A stretch of DNA of 25,552 bases from an uncultured Muribaculaceae bacterium (GTDB lineage: Bacteria > Bacteroidota > Bacteroidia > Bacteroidales > Muribaculaceae), in assembly GCA_910578095.1 (NCBI GenBank), contig CAJTOZ010000033.1:1-25552 (forward strand), read 5' to 3'. This document shows positions 1 through 7,901 of the stretch, in pieces. Made by a program: the position numbers and the translations under genes. The notes under the pieces are model-generated. The model made no database searches. It saw only the letters and a program-made list of their open reading frames with translations, and was not told the origin of the DNA. Within the stretch, counting starts at the first letter, position 1. Every line of letters starts with the position of its first letter.

Positions 1-1137
<1,137 letters not shown>

Positions 1138-1403
1138 TGTTTATCTTGTTTTTCTTCTTTTTTAAAATCAGAAAAGCAAAGACTTATCTAAAATCTTTTG
1201 CTTTCACAAGACCTTCCCGAATCGTCCGCCCCGGGTTTTACCCCAGAACTATTTGCCGTTTATTGTGTTTTAGAATTGACCGGAGTCGTTTGCTGTGCCT
1301 TGCACAGCTCTTTGCTCCTGTACTACTCTTGTCTATTGTAATCGTTTCAATGTGCTCTGTCGCTCCTCGGAGCGCCGACCCGCGTTTTTCGCGAATCCGA
1401 CTG

Positions 1404-1435
1404 CAAAGTTAATGCAAGATTTTTAAACTACCAAA
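1404..1435 (-). promoter_or_regulatory. rrn promoter, gene-proximal
   Basis: Read on the minus strand this is TTTG, 20 bp, TAACTTTG, the Bacteroidetes -33/-7 arrangement. The start point would lie near 1398, giving a leader of about 260 nt before the 16S 5' end. A hairpin CGCTCC-TC-GGAGCG sits just inside that leader around 1360-1373. Confidence 0.75.
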
Positions 1436-1548
1436 TTTTTAGGTGATTTTTAACACTTGTTTTGTTTTGGAAGCTCAATCGCCTCGTTTTTCAAACCCCG
1501 ATGGGGCTGCGGGCGCTCTCGCATCGCGTTTCCTCTGAAAAGCGAGTG

Positions 1549-1580
1549 CAAAGTTACACCCTTTTACCCAAACTACCAAA
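1549..1580 (-). promoter_or_regulatory. rrn promoter, distal (tandem copy)
   Basis: A second TTTG-N20-TAACTTTG lies 145 bp further upstream on the minus strand. The -33 surroundings (ACTACCAAAT on the plus strand) are the same as in the proximal promoter, so the two look like duplicates. Tandem promoters are usual for rRNA operons. Confidence 0.7.
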
Positions 1581-1858
1581 TATTTTTATGAGAAATTTAT
1601 GCCGTACAACATGTTTTTTGAACACAATTTTATTAACACGTTGTCGTACCGGAAATTACAAAAAAGGATTTTTTCAGCCGGATATGGACCGCCTGAACTC
1701 GGCTGCAAAACATACACATTATTATATATAATAGGGGAAAATCCACAACCCTCATGGGAAGGCAGGTATAATTCACGACATCTCATTGCCGGGAAGCTTG
1801 CGACCAATCACAAAAAGCATACGAATTTTAACAATCCTATCTAATAAGCGCCTGCAAT
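1581..1858. other. Intergenic region between rrn promoters and the transporter gene
   Basis: An AT-rich, divergent intergenic stretch. No convincing coding sequence is seen; the open frames crossing it are short and have no recognisable protein character. It may hold upstream activating sequence for the rrn promoters. Confidence 0.6.
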
Positions 1859-1890
1859 CTTGCCCATTCACCGAATAATTAGTACCTTTG
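1859..1890 (+). promoter_or_regulatory. Promoter of the AspT/YidE-family transporter
   Basis: CTTG, 20 bp, TACCTTTG followed by CAGCC, matching the Bacteroidetes -33/-7 pattern with one mismatch in the upstream box. The start point would be near 1895, about 50 nt before the ATG. Confidence 0.65.
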
Positions 1891-1905
1891 CAGCCTATAA
1901 AAAAA

Positions 1906-1919
1906 GCCCGCATACGGGC
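1906..1919 (+). promoter_or_regulatory. 5'-UTR hairpin
   Basis: GCCCG-CATA-CGGGC forms a perfect 5-bp stem in the predicted leader of the transporter mRNA. No U-run follows it directly, so it is not an obvious terminator. It could stabilise the message or affect initiation. Confidence 0.4.
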
Positions 1920-1948
1920 ACCCAACCAATAAGCTTTTAACAATTTCT

Positions 1949-3610
1949 ATGGAATGGATTACTGATCTGATTTTTCCCGGCAACCTCTCGATTGCAAGCA
2001 CTCTGGTGCTATACTCTTTCGTGATCGCCGCCGGTATCTACATCGGCAAGCTACGCATCTGCGGGGTGTCGCTCGGCGTCACGTTCGTGCTGTTTGTCGG
2101 CATTGTGATGGGCCACTTCGGCTACGTGGTAGACAACAACATTTTGAAGTTCGTGCGTGAGTTCGGCCTCATTCTTTTCATCTTTTCCATAGGCTTGCAG
2201 GTAGGTCCCGGCTTTTTCTCATCTTTCAAGAAAGGCGGCATGACATTGAACGGCCTTGCCGTGCTTGGAATAATCCTGAATGTGGCGATAGCCCTGGGCA
2301 TCTACTTCTGGGGCAACATCAAGGATGTAAGCGTGCTCGTGGGCATAATGAGCGGCGCTGTCACAAACACTCCCGGCCTCGCGGCTGCCCAGCAAGCCAT
2401 CACCCAAACCCCGGGAGGTGCTGACGCCGCCAATATGATGGCCTCCGGCTATGCAGCCGCCTACCCCCTCGGTGTGGTGGGTATAATCATGGCCATGTTT
2501 GTCATAAAAGGCATTTTCCGTATCGACACCAACAATGAGATAAAGGAGATCGAAGCCGAGCAGGAAAACTCGCAGCTCAAGCCCTTCCTGCTGTCGATAG
2601 AGGTGACAAACAAGCTTATCGACGAGCGCACCCTCCTGCAGCTGCACGATGTGATACAATGCAATTTCGTGGTGTCGCGCATAATGCGCACCGACGGACA
2701 TATCTCCATTCCTAAATCGTCCACCCGCATAAACATAGGCGACAAACTGCTGATAGTATGCTCGGCCCACGATGCCGACCGCTTCCGCGCCGTGCTCGGA
2801 CCGGAGGTGGAGATGGACTGGGAAGCTGTGCGCGAGCCTGTGTATTCGCGCCGCATACTCATCACAAAAAGCGAGTACAACGGAGTGGCAATCGGCTCTC
2901 TGCGGCTTCACAACGGCTACAAACTGAACGCCACGCGCGTAAACCGTGCCGGCGTCGATCTGCTTGCCTCGCCCAACCTGCGCCTGCAGATGGGCGACCG
3001 CATCACTGTGGTTGGCAATCTCGAGGATATCGACCGCCTCGCCGCACGCCTGGGCAACTCCATGAAACGCCTCAACCAACCCAACCTCATCACCATTTTC
3101 GTAGGCATCATACTCGGTATCATACTCGGTTCCATCAATGTGGGCTTCGGCATGAAACTCGGTCTGGCCGGAGGACCGTTGGTGATGGCTATACTGCTGA
3201 GCCGCTTCGGCTACAAGTTCAAGTTGGTGACCTACACATCGTCGTCGGCATCCCTACTCCTGCGTGAGCTCGGAATATGCCTGTTTCTCGCATCGGTGGG
3301 TATATCGGCCGGCTCGGGATTTGCCGAAGCTGTGTTCAACACCACCGGTATGTGGTGGGTGATATGGGGTTTCGTGATCACATTTGTTCCGCTGGTGATC
3401 ACCGGCTCCATAGCCCGTGCCAAGTACAAGACCAATTATCTCACCATCATGGGCCTGTTCTCCGGCGGCTACACCGACCCGCCGGCACTGGCGTATGCAA
3501 ACAATTCCACGGCGAACGATGCGCCCGCCGTGGCATATAGTACTGTTTATCCGCTCACCATGTTCCTGCGCGTGGTTGCCGCACAGGCTCTGGTGCTCTG
3601 TCTGGCGTAA
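1949..3610 (+). CDS. AspT/YidE/YbjL-family putative transporter with central RCK/TrkA-C domains
   Basis: A 553-residue inner-membrane protein. Residues about 10-195 are hydrophobic and carry the family's first repeat (glycine-rich segments and the VTNTPGLAAAQQA signature near residue 140). Residues about 210-375 are a soluble region that looks like two TrkA-C (RCK_C) domains (GDKLLIV and GDRITVVG). Residues about 380-553 are the second membrane repeat, ending near the conserved FSGGYTDPPALAYAN. This is the normal architecture and length for the Bacteroidetes members of the AspT antiporter family. AspT exchanges aspartate and alanine; the substrate of this branch is not known to me. It is preceded by its own promoter and convergent with the thioredoxin gene, with only 12 bp between them and no clear terminator. 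Confidence 0.9.
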   Translation: MEWITDLIFPGNLSIASTLVLYSFVIAAGIYIGKLRICGVSLGVTFVLFVGIVMGHFGYVVDNNILKFVREFGLILFIFSIGLQVGPGFFSSFKKGGMTLNGLAVLGIILNVAIALGIYFWGNIKDVSVLVGIMSGAVTNTPGLAAAQQAITQTPGGADAANMMASGYAAAYPLGVVGIIMAMFVIKGIFRIDTNNEIKEIEAEQENSQLKPFLLSIEVTNKLIDERTLLQLHDVIQCNFVVSRIMRTDGHISIPKSSTRINIGDKLLIVCSAHDADRFRAVLGPEVEMDWEAVREPVYSRRILITKSEYNGVAIGSLRLHNGYKLNATRVNRAGVDLLASPNLRLQMGDRITVVGNLEDIDRLAARLGNSMKRLNQPNLITIFVGIILGIILGSINVGFGMKLGLAGGPLVMAILLSRFGYKFKLVTYTSSSASLLLRELGICLFLASVGISAGSGFAEAVFNTTGMWWVIWGFVITFVPLVITGSIARAKYKTNYLTIMGLFSGGYTDPPALAYANNSTANDAPAVAYSTVYPLTMFLRVVAAQALVLCLA

Positions 3611-3622
3611 CGAACGCCGGCA

Positions 3623-3931
3623 TCAGATCTTACCGCCGATGTGCTCGCGGATCTTAGCCTCGAGTACATCGGCTTGCTGTACGCCGACGGCGCGCCACGA
3701 AGCCTCGCCTTTAACGAAAAGAATCAGAGTGGGCACAGACTGCACGCGGTAGCGGGTGGCGATATCACCGGCCTTGTCGATATCTACCTTTATGATATTG
3801 GCAGCATCGCCCACCTTGGCCTTTACCTGCTCAAGGATAGGAGCCTGCATCTTGCACGGGCCACACCATGTGGCAAAGAAATCAACAAGTGTGGGCTTGT
3901 CGCCACTGATCAATTTATCAAAATCGCTCAT
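3623..3931 (-). CDS. trxA: Thioredoxin
   Basis: A 102-residue, one-domain thioredoxin of normal length. The redox motif WCGPC is at residues 22-26 and the cis-proline is P67 in QSVPT. It has no signal peptide, so it is a cytosolic dithiol reductant for ribonucleotide reductase, peroxidases and similar targets. The start is the only ATG before the conserved N-terminal strand, and AGGACTT lies just upstream on the minus strand. It faces the transporter gene tail to tail. Confidence 0.95.
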   Translation of the reverse strand: MSDFDKLISGDKPTLVDFFATWCGPCKMQAPILEQVKAKVGDAANIIKVDIDKAGDIATRYRVQSVPTLILFVKGEASWRAVGVQQADVLEAKIREHIGGKI

Positions 3932-4003
3932 AATAATAAGTCCTTTATGTGAATGTATTTTTACCTTTACAACTCAAATACCATGCCAAAAGTTCAGCTA
4001 CGC

Positions 4004-4035
4004 GTTGCATAAATCACGAAAAAGCGCTACCTTTG
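4004..4035 (+). promoter_or_regulatory. tRNA-Arg promoter
   Basis: GTTG, 20 bp, TACCTTTG, then GCAGCC; the predicted start lies about 15 nt before the tRNA. It fits the -33/-7 pattern used elsewhere in the window, with one mismatch in the upstream box. Confidence 0.65.
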
Positions 4036-4053
4036 CAGCCATAAACAGCAAAT

Positions 4054-4127
4054 GGTCCGGTAGCTCAGCTGGATAGAGCATCTGCCTTCTAAGCAGACGG
4101 TCCCGCGTTCGAGTCGCGGCCGGATCA
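4054..4127 (+). tRNA. tRNA-Arg (anticodon UCU)
   Basis: A full 74-nt cloverleaf can be folded. The acceptor stem is GGTCCGG with CCGGATC (one G-U pair) and discriminator A. The D-arm is GCTC/GAGC. The anticodon stem TCTGC/GCAGA has loop CTTCTAA, so the anticodon is TCT. The T-arm is CCGCG-TTCGAGT-CGCGG. No CCA is encoded. Its last seven bases, 4121-4127, form the left end of the repeat that bounds the downstream island, so the gene is the integration target and its 3' end is kept intact by the insertion. Confidence 0.97.
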
Positions 4128-4135
4128 CAGAAGGG
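4121..4135. repeat. attL (overlaps tRNA-Arg 3' end)
   Basis: CGGATCACAGAAGGG; its first seven bases are the tRNA 3' end. The partner at 12384-12398 differs at one base. Identity at the tRNA 3' end plus an adjacent integrase is the standard signature of site-specific integration. Confidence 0.8.
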
Positions 4136-4158
4136 TCACTTTTTAGTGGCCCTTTTTT
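4131..4158 (+). terminator. Terminator after tRNA-Arg (island-derived)
   Basis: AAGGGTCACT-TTTT-AGTGGCCCTT folds into a 10-bp stem with one G-U pair, followed by a run of T. Because the island starts at the repeat, most of this hairpin comes from the island and replaces the original terminator, which now appears to be at 12392-12423. Confidence 0.75.
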
Positions 4159-4187
4159 CGTGCCCGTAAGTGACTGATGTGCAAGTG

Positions 4188-4283
4188 TTAGCAATTTTAT
4201 AAAATCTTGAGTTAGAAAGATTTAGCACAAACCATGTTTCCTGCCGATAGCCAAAGTTAGCATTTGTTAGTTCGGAATTAGCA
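4188..4283 (+). repeat. Four TTAGCA direct repeats upstream of the integrase promoter
   Basis: TTAGCA occurs at 4188-4193, 4222-4227, 4257-4262 and 4278-4283, all on the plus strand. Start spacings are 34, 35 and 21 bp. The third copy abuts the -33 box of the integrase promoter and the fourth lies inside its spacer. A binding site for a recombinase or accessory factor is plausible; a chance cluster in AT-rich DNA is not excluded. Confidence 0.45.
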
Positions 4284-4294
4284 CATTATCTTTG
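4263..4294 (+). promoter_or_regulatory. Integrase promoter overlapped by repeat sites
   Basis: TTTG, 20 bp, TATCTTTG is a perfect Bacteroidetes -33/-7 match. The -7 box overlaps the first GGTACA-type repeat (4291-4299). The predicted start near 4299 leaves a leader of about 300 nt before the integrase ATG, containing the second repeat cluster. Binding of the integrase there could repress its own gene; this is inference. Confidence 0.7.
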
Positions 4295-4343
4295 GTACAA
4301 ATTTCGTAGATGTACCACAAAAAAGTACCACAAATGTACCAGC
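4291..4343. repeat. Left outer cluster of TGTGGTACA-type sites
   Basis: Four copies or variants: TTTGGTACA (4291-4299), TGTACCACA (4311-4319), AGTACCACA (4324-4332) and TGTACCAGC (4335-4343). The consensus is TGTGGTACA or its complement. With the clusters at 4505-4564 and 12294-12314 they fit arm-type binding sites of a tyrosine recombinase. Confidence 0.65.
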
Positions 4344-4504
4344 TTTTCCATCAAATATCAGCCATTGTCTCCTGCCCCGGTCTTGCCATAGCGTCCGGAG
4401 CCTGTTCAGAGTGCCAACTCTCTGATATTTGCTATTTTGTGCTAAATGTTTCCAAAAGATTCGGGGCGTGCAACAGCCTCGTTGCCGGATGCGTTGGAAT
4501 GGTA

Positions 4505-4564
4505 TGTGGTACACGTGTGGTACATTTCCCGGAATTTGTGGTACACGCTTTTTCGTGTACCACA
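4505..4564. repeat. Left inner cluster of TGTGGTACA sites
   Basis: Four exact copies: TGTGGTACA at 4505-4513, 4516-4524 and 4537-4545 on the plus strand, and the complement TGTACCACA at 4556-4564. Start spacings are 11, 21 and 19 bp, close to whole helical turns. The cluster ends about 40 bp before the integrase ATG. Confidence 0.75.
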
Positions 4565-4606
4565 TCACGAGAAATTTTGATGTATCATTCTTAAAATCTT
4601 TTACTT

Positions 4607-5731
4607 ATGGCAGGAATACCACAGATTAAGATTGTTTTCGACCGCCGCAAGAAGGCATCGGCCGTCAACCCCGGCACCGTTGAGATCGAGGTGTCGTACA
4701 ACCGTGAGCGCGTCCGTCTCTCCACCGGCGTGGCTGTCCTCAAACAGCAGTGGAGCGGCAAGGAGGTGATCAACCACCCTCAGGCCGACCATCTGAACGA
4801 ACAGATACGCCGTGTCTATGACGGTATCCATGAGAAGATGTCGTCCATAGCCTCGACAAAAGGCGAATACGACCTGTCGCTTCTCAAAAAGGTCAAGAAA
4901 ACGAAGTTGCAGGGTTCGTCGGCAAGTTTCCTCGACTGGCTGGAGGAACGTATCGACATGCGCCCGGTCACAGAGTCAACCCGCAAGCAGCACAAGGTCA
5001 TGCTCAACTGCCTGCGCGACTTCGGGCTGATACGCTTTTTCAGCGACCTCACACCGAAGAATATCAGACTATGGGACGATTTCATACGCAAGCGTGTGAC
5101 AGCCCAGGCCTCGGTTCATGGTTATCACAAACGACTCAAACCCTATATCGTGGAGGCGATACAGTTTGAAAAGCTGGAGTCCAACCCCTACGACGGCATG
5201 AGGATTTCCCGTGGAAAGTCGGAGGGTATAAAATTCCTTACCGAAGAGGAACGTGACCGTGTGGAAGCCCTCGAACTCTACGGCATGACGGAGAAAGTGC
5301 GCGATATGTTCATCTTCTCATGCTACACGGGGCTGGCATACTCCGACCTTGTGAAGATAAAGAAGTCGGATGTGTTCAGGCAGGGCGAGGACTACTGCAT
5401 ACGCGACAAGCGTATGAAAACCGGTATGCCCTATACGATTGTGCTGTTGCCTAAGGCGATAGCCATACTGAAAAAGTATAATTACGACCTCAATCTGATG
5501 AGCAACCAGAAATGCAACGACCAACTGAAGATAATCGCCAACCTTGCCAAGCTGCACATCAACCTGACAATGCACGTCGGCCGCCACACGTTTGCGACGT
5601 GGGCGTTGACAAAGGGCGTGGGTATCGAGACTGTGAGCAAGATGCTCGCCCATTCCAACGTGACAATGACCGAGAAATACGCCCAGGTGCTTCAGACGAG
5701 CGTCATACAGGGCTTCGCGTTATTAAAGTAG
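4607..5731 (+). CDS. Tyrosine recombinase (site-specific integrase) of the Bacteroidetes type
   Basis: A 374-residue enzyme expected to integrate and excise the island at the tRNA-Arg site. The N-terminal 90 or so residues look like the Arm-DNA-binding domain, residues about 105-205 the SAM-like core-binding domain, and residues about 215-370 the catalytic domain. Visible catalytic residues are H323 and R326 (HVGRH), H349 (LAHSNV) and the nucleophile Y358 (EKYAQV). The box-I position that normally holds Arg reads TGLAYSDL with A244, as in CTnDOT-type integrases that lack this Arg. It lies next to attL with the promoter at 4263-4294. The length and intact motifs suggest a working enzyme. Confidence 0.93.
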   Translation: MAGIPQIKIVFDRRKKASAVNPGTVEIEVSYNRERVRLSTGVAVLKQQWSGKEVINHPQADHLNEQIRRVYDGIHEKMSSIASTKGEYDLSLLKKVKKTKLQGSSASFLDWLEERIDMRPVTESTRKQHKVMLNCLRDFGLIRFFSDLTPKNIRLWDDFIRKRVTAQASVHGYHKRLKPYIVEAIQFEKLESNPYDGMRISRGKSEGIKFLTEEERDRVEALELYGMTEKVRDMFIFSCYTGLAYSDLVKIKKSDVFRQGEDYCIRDKRMKTGMPYTIVLLPKAIAILKKYNYDLNLMSNQKCNDQLKIIANLAKLHINLTMHVGRHTFATWALTKGVGIETVSKMLAHSNVTMTEKYAQVLQTSVIQGFALLK

Positions 5732-5756
5732 TAAAGTACTTTTCCCATAATCCCGC

Positions 5757-5807
5757 CACATTTGGGGTCACTTGTTCGGACACTTATGGGGACACCTTTG
5801 GGGACAT
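5757..5807. repeat. Left array of 12-bp CAC-phased repeats
   Basis: Five units of exactly 12 bp, with CAC or CAT at 5757, 5769, 5781, 5793 and 5805; the typical unit is CACCTTTGGGGA. Bases 5775-5806 (32 bp) are identical to 11994-12025 in the larger array near the right end, and similarity extends about 18 bp further upstream. It lies 25 bp after the integrase stop codon and is non-coding. Confidence 0.8.
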
Positions 5808-6058
5808 ATATTATATATAGAATTATATATAATTACTCTCTCCCACGCGTGGGGGAAATCTTGTAATATTTTAGAAAAGAGGTAGAATTATCGATGTTTA
5901 ACAATTCTTGCCTTGAATGGGTGAATATATTGCCCATGGATTATATTACCTTTGCCTCGATAGTCAAAGTCTCAAAATAATTTAGTAACTTTGCAATCCA
6001 CTGCGCAAGCTGCTGACAAAGACCAAAAATGTAAGAACTTCTTATATTCAACATATTA
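5808..6058. other. AT-rich intergenic region before the R-M operon
   Basis: Starts with an alternating TATATA tract (5805-5833), then a perfect 12-bp palindrome CCCACGCGTGGG (5842-5853) that can extend by a G-U pair. A further -7-like TACCTTTG is at 5947-5954. No coding sequence is seen. The palindrome could be a protein site or a weak hairpin. Confidence 0.5.
5986..5993 (+). promoter_or_regulatory. Candidate -7 box for the vsr-M-R operon
   Basis: TAACTTTG followed by CA, the common -7 form in this genome. I find no good TTTG box 19-21 bp upstream, so it is weak or activator-dependent if real. It lies 135 bp before the vsr ATG. Confidence 0.4.
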
Positions 6059-6118
6059 AGGAACTTCCTTGTAGTCGCAAAAGGTTTGGTCGCCTGTCAG
6101 CACTACTTGGAAGTTCCT
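6059..6118 (+). promoter_or_regulatory. Inverted repeat in the leader of the R-M operon
   Basis: AGGAACTTCC (6059-6068) and GGAAGTTCCT (6109-6118) are perfect complements; the match extends inward to 17 bp with two mismatches (6059-6075 and 6102-6118). The 3' arm ends 9 nt before the vsr ATG, so as RNA the hairpin would hold the translation start region; as DNA it could be an operator. R-M operons are commonly delayed or autoregulated, which makes either role plausible. Confidence 0.65.
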
Positions 6119-6127
6119 GTTTGTATA

Positions 6128-6547
6128 ATGGCTGATGTACTCTCGCAAGAACAACGGAGTCGTTGTATGTCGCATATCAAGAGCAAGAACACCAAACCCG
6201 AGGTTTTGGTACGACGCTTCTTGTTTGCTAACGGATTCCGTTTTCGACTGCATAGGAAAGACTTACCGGGAAACCCCGACATTGTACTTCCGAAGTATAA
6301 GGTTGCCATTTTCATTAATGGTTGCTTTTGGCACGGACACCGAGGTTGCAAGTATGCAACTATTCCGGTCAACAATCACGATTTTTGGCAAACAAAAATC
6401 TCAGGAAATGTTGAGCGTGACAAAATCAACGTCGCCAAACTCAATGAAATGGGATGGAGAGTTATTGAAATATGGCAATGTCAGCTGAAACCGAAGAATA
6501 AAGAACTTACTCTTTCAAATCTGATAACGGAACTTCAAAATGAGTAA
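6128..6547 (+). CDS. vsr: Very-short-patch repair endonuclease (Vsr)
   Basis: A 139-residue DNA mismatch endonuclease that nicks 5' of T in T:G mismatches left by deamination of 5-methylcytosine. It has the family opening (RSRCMSHIKSKNTKPE), the catalytic D51 in GNPDIVLP, and C66, H69 and H71 in CFWHGH with a further Cys at 74, corresponding to catalytic and zinc residues of E. coli Vsr. I chose the ATG at 6128 because the alignment with Vsr starts there; an in-frame GTG at 6086 would add 14 residues lying across the inverted repeat. Its stop overlaps the methyltransferase start by 8 bp, so the two are translationally coupled. It is shorter than the E. coli protein (156 residues) but lacks no visible motif. 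Confidence 0.93.
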   Translation: MADVLSQEQRSRCMSHIKSKNTKPEVLVRRFLFANGFRFRLHRKDLPGNPDIVLPKYKVAIFINGCFWHGHRGCKYATIPVNNHDFWQTKISGNVERDKINVAKLNEMGWRVIEIWQCQLKPKNKELTLSNLITELQNE

Positions 6548-7901
6548 AAATAGATTGACCTTTACGCTAATGGATATGGGCTACAAGAAAGCCGGCCCGG
6601 TTCAGATATTCGACGAGCGTACATGCTACGAGAATGGAGAGGTAATCCCGTTCCCGGTTCAATTGGCTATTGTTACACATGCCCTAATGCTCAAAGACAG
6701 AAAGCACGGCGAGATTTATCAATCTAAGGCTGACAGCCTTATTGATGCGTGGACGAACTCAACATTGCCGAGCAAGGTCAATATTGACTGCTCAATCGCT
6801 TGCGAACCGCTAAGTCCTTTTCAGCGGTTTCTATTCGATGACTTGAACGAAGTACCTTTCCCAGGCCCCAAGAAACCGAAATTTACTTTCATAGACCTCT
6901 TTGCCGGTATCGGAGGCTTCCGGATGGCATTTCAAAATCTTGGAGGTCAATGTGTATTCTCATCCGAATGGGATGCACAGGCACAAAAAACATACTTTGC
7001 AAACTATGGAGAAGTTCCGTTTGGAGATATTACCTCAGAACAGACTAAGCAATATATCCCGGACAACTTCGATATTTTATGTGCCGGCTTCCCATGCCAA
7101 GCATTTTCGCTTGCCGGCAAGCGACTGGGCTTCGAGGAAACCCGTGGTACACTCTTCTTCGATGTTGCAGAAATCCTTCGTCGCAAGCAACCAAAGGCTT
7201 TCTTTCTTGAAAACGTAAAAGGTCTTGCCATTCACGATAAAGGCAAGACTTTGAAAACCATCTTGAACACTCTTGATGAAATCGGATATGTCGTTCCTGA
7301 CCCTCAGATTGTAAATGCCATGTACTTCGGTGTGCCACAACATCGTGAGCGCATTTACATCGTCGGTTTCCGCAAAGACCTCGGCATAAAACCGGAGAAC
7401 TTTGTATACCCGGAGCAAAAAGAAGTAACAAGACATTTTATTGATGTTAGAGAAAAAGAGCCGGTACCTGCGAAATACTATTTGTCAACTACATACGTTG
7501 ACACCCTCATTCGCCACAAGGCGCGTCATGAGAGCAAAGGCAATGGTTTTGGCTATGCTATTGTCGGAGACAACGAAGTCGCCAACGCGATCGTTGTCGG
7601 TGGTATGGGGCGAGAGCGCAATATTGTTATAGATACTCGCCAGACAGACCTCACACCGACTACTCGCATCAAAGGTGAATATAATAAAGACGGTTGGCGT
7701 CGCATGACACCGCGAGAATGGGGAGCCTTACAAGGCTACCCGGTATATGACAACGGAGACGGTGCTCCTGTTTTCCAAATTCCTGTTGCTGACGCATCCG
7801 CTTATAAGCAATTCGGTAACTCGGTTGCCGTTCCCGCTATTCAGGCAACCGCACAACAACTTCTTAAATTATTATCAGACAAAAAAATTCTCTCTCTATG
7901 A
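6540..7901 (+). CDS. DNA (cytosine-5)-methyltransferase, HpaII-system type
   Basis: A 453-residue modification enzyme of the R-M operon. C5-MTase motifs occur in order: I (FIDLFAGIGG, from residue 117), IV with catalytic C186 (GFPCQAFS), VI (ENV, 224-226), VIII (QHRER, 267-271), a target-recognition region about 290-395, and X (QFGNSVAVPAI) near the C-terminus. The roughly 114 residues before motif I form an extra N-terminal domain not needed for the MTase fold; I do not recognise it, though binding to DNA or self-regulation is possible. Given the neighbouring HpaII-family nuclease and Vsr, CCGG is the likely target; this is inference. It overlaps vsr by 8 bp and the nuclease by 4 bp (ATGA). 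Confidence 0.94.
   Translation: MSKNRLTFTLMDMGYKKAGPVQIFDERTCYENGEVIPFPVQLAIVTHALMLKDRKHGEIYQSKADSLIDAWTNSTLPSKVNIDCSIACEPLSPFQRFLFDDLNEVPFPGPKKPKFTFIDLFAGIGGFRMAFQNLGGQCVFSSEWDAQAQKTYFANYGEVPFGDITSEQTKQYIPDNFDILCAGFPCQAFSLAGKRLGFEETRGTLFFDVAEILRRKQPKAFFLENVKGLAIHDKGKTLKTILNTLDEIGYVVPDPQIVNAMYFGVPQHRERIYIVGFRKDLGIKPENFVYPEQKEVTRHFIDVREKEPVPAKYYLSTTYVDTLIRHKARHESKGNGFGYAIVGDNEVANAIVVGGMGRERNIVIDTRQTDLTPTTRIKGEYNKDGWRRMTPREWGALQGYPVYDNGDGAPVFQIPVADASAYKQFGNSVAVPAIQATAQQLLKLLSDKKILSL

Noticed and set aside
2219..3267. Long frames inside the transporter gene, including 286 codons on the minus strand
   Set aside because: GC-rich coding DNA leaves shadow frames open; the transporter frame has clear family motifs across the whole span.
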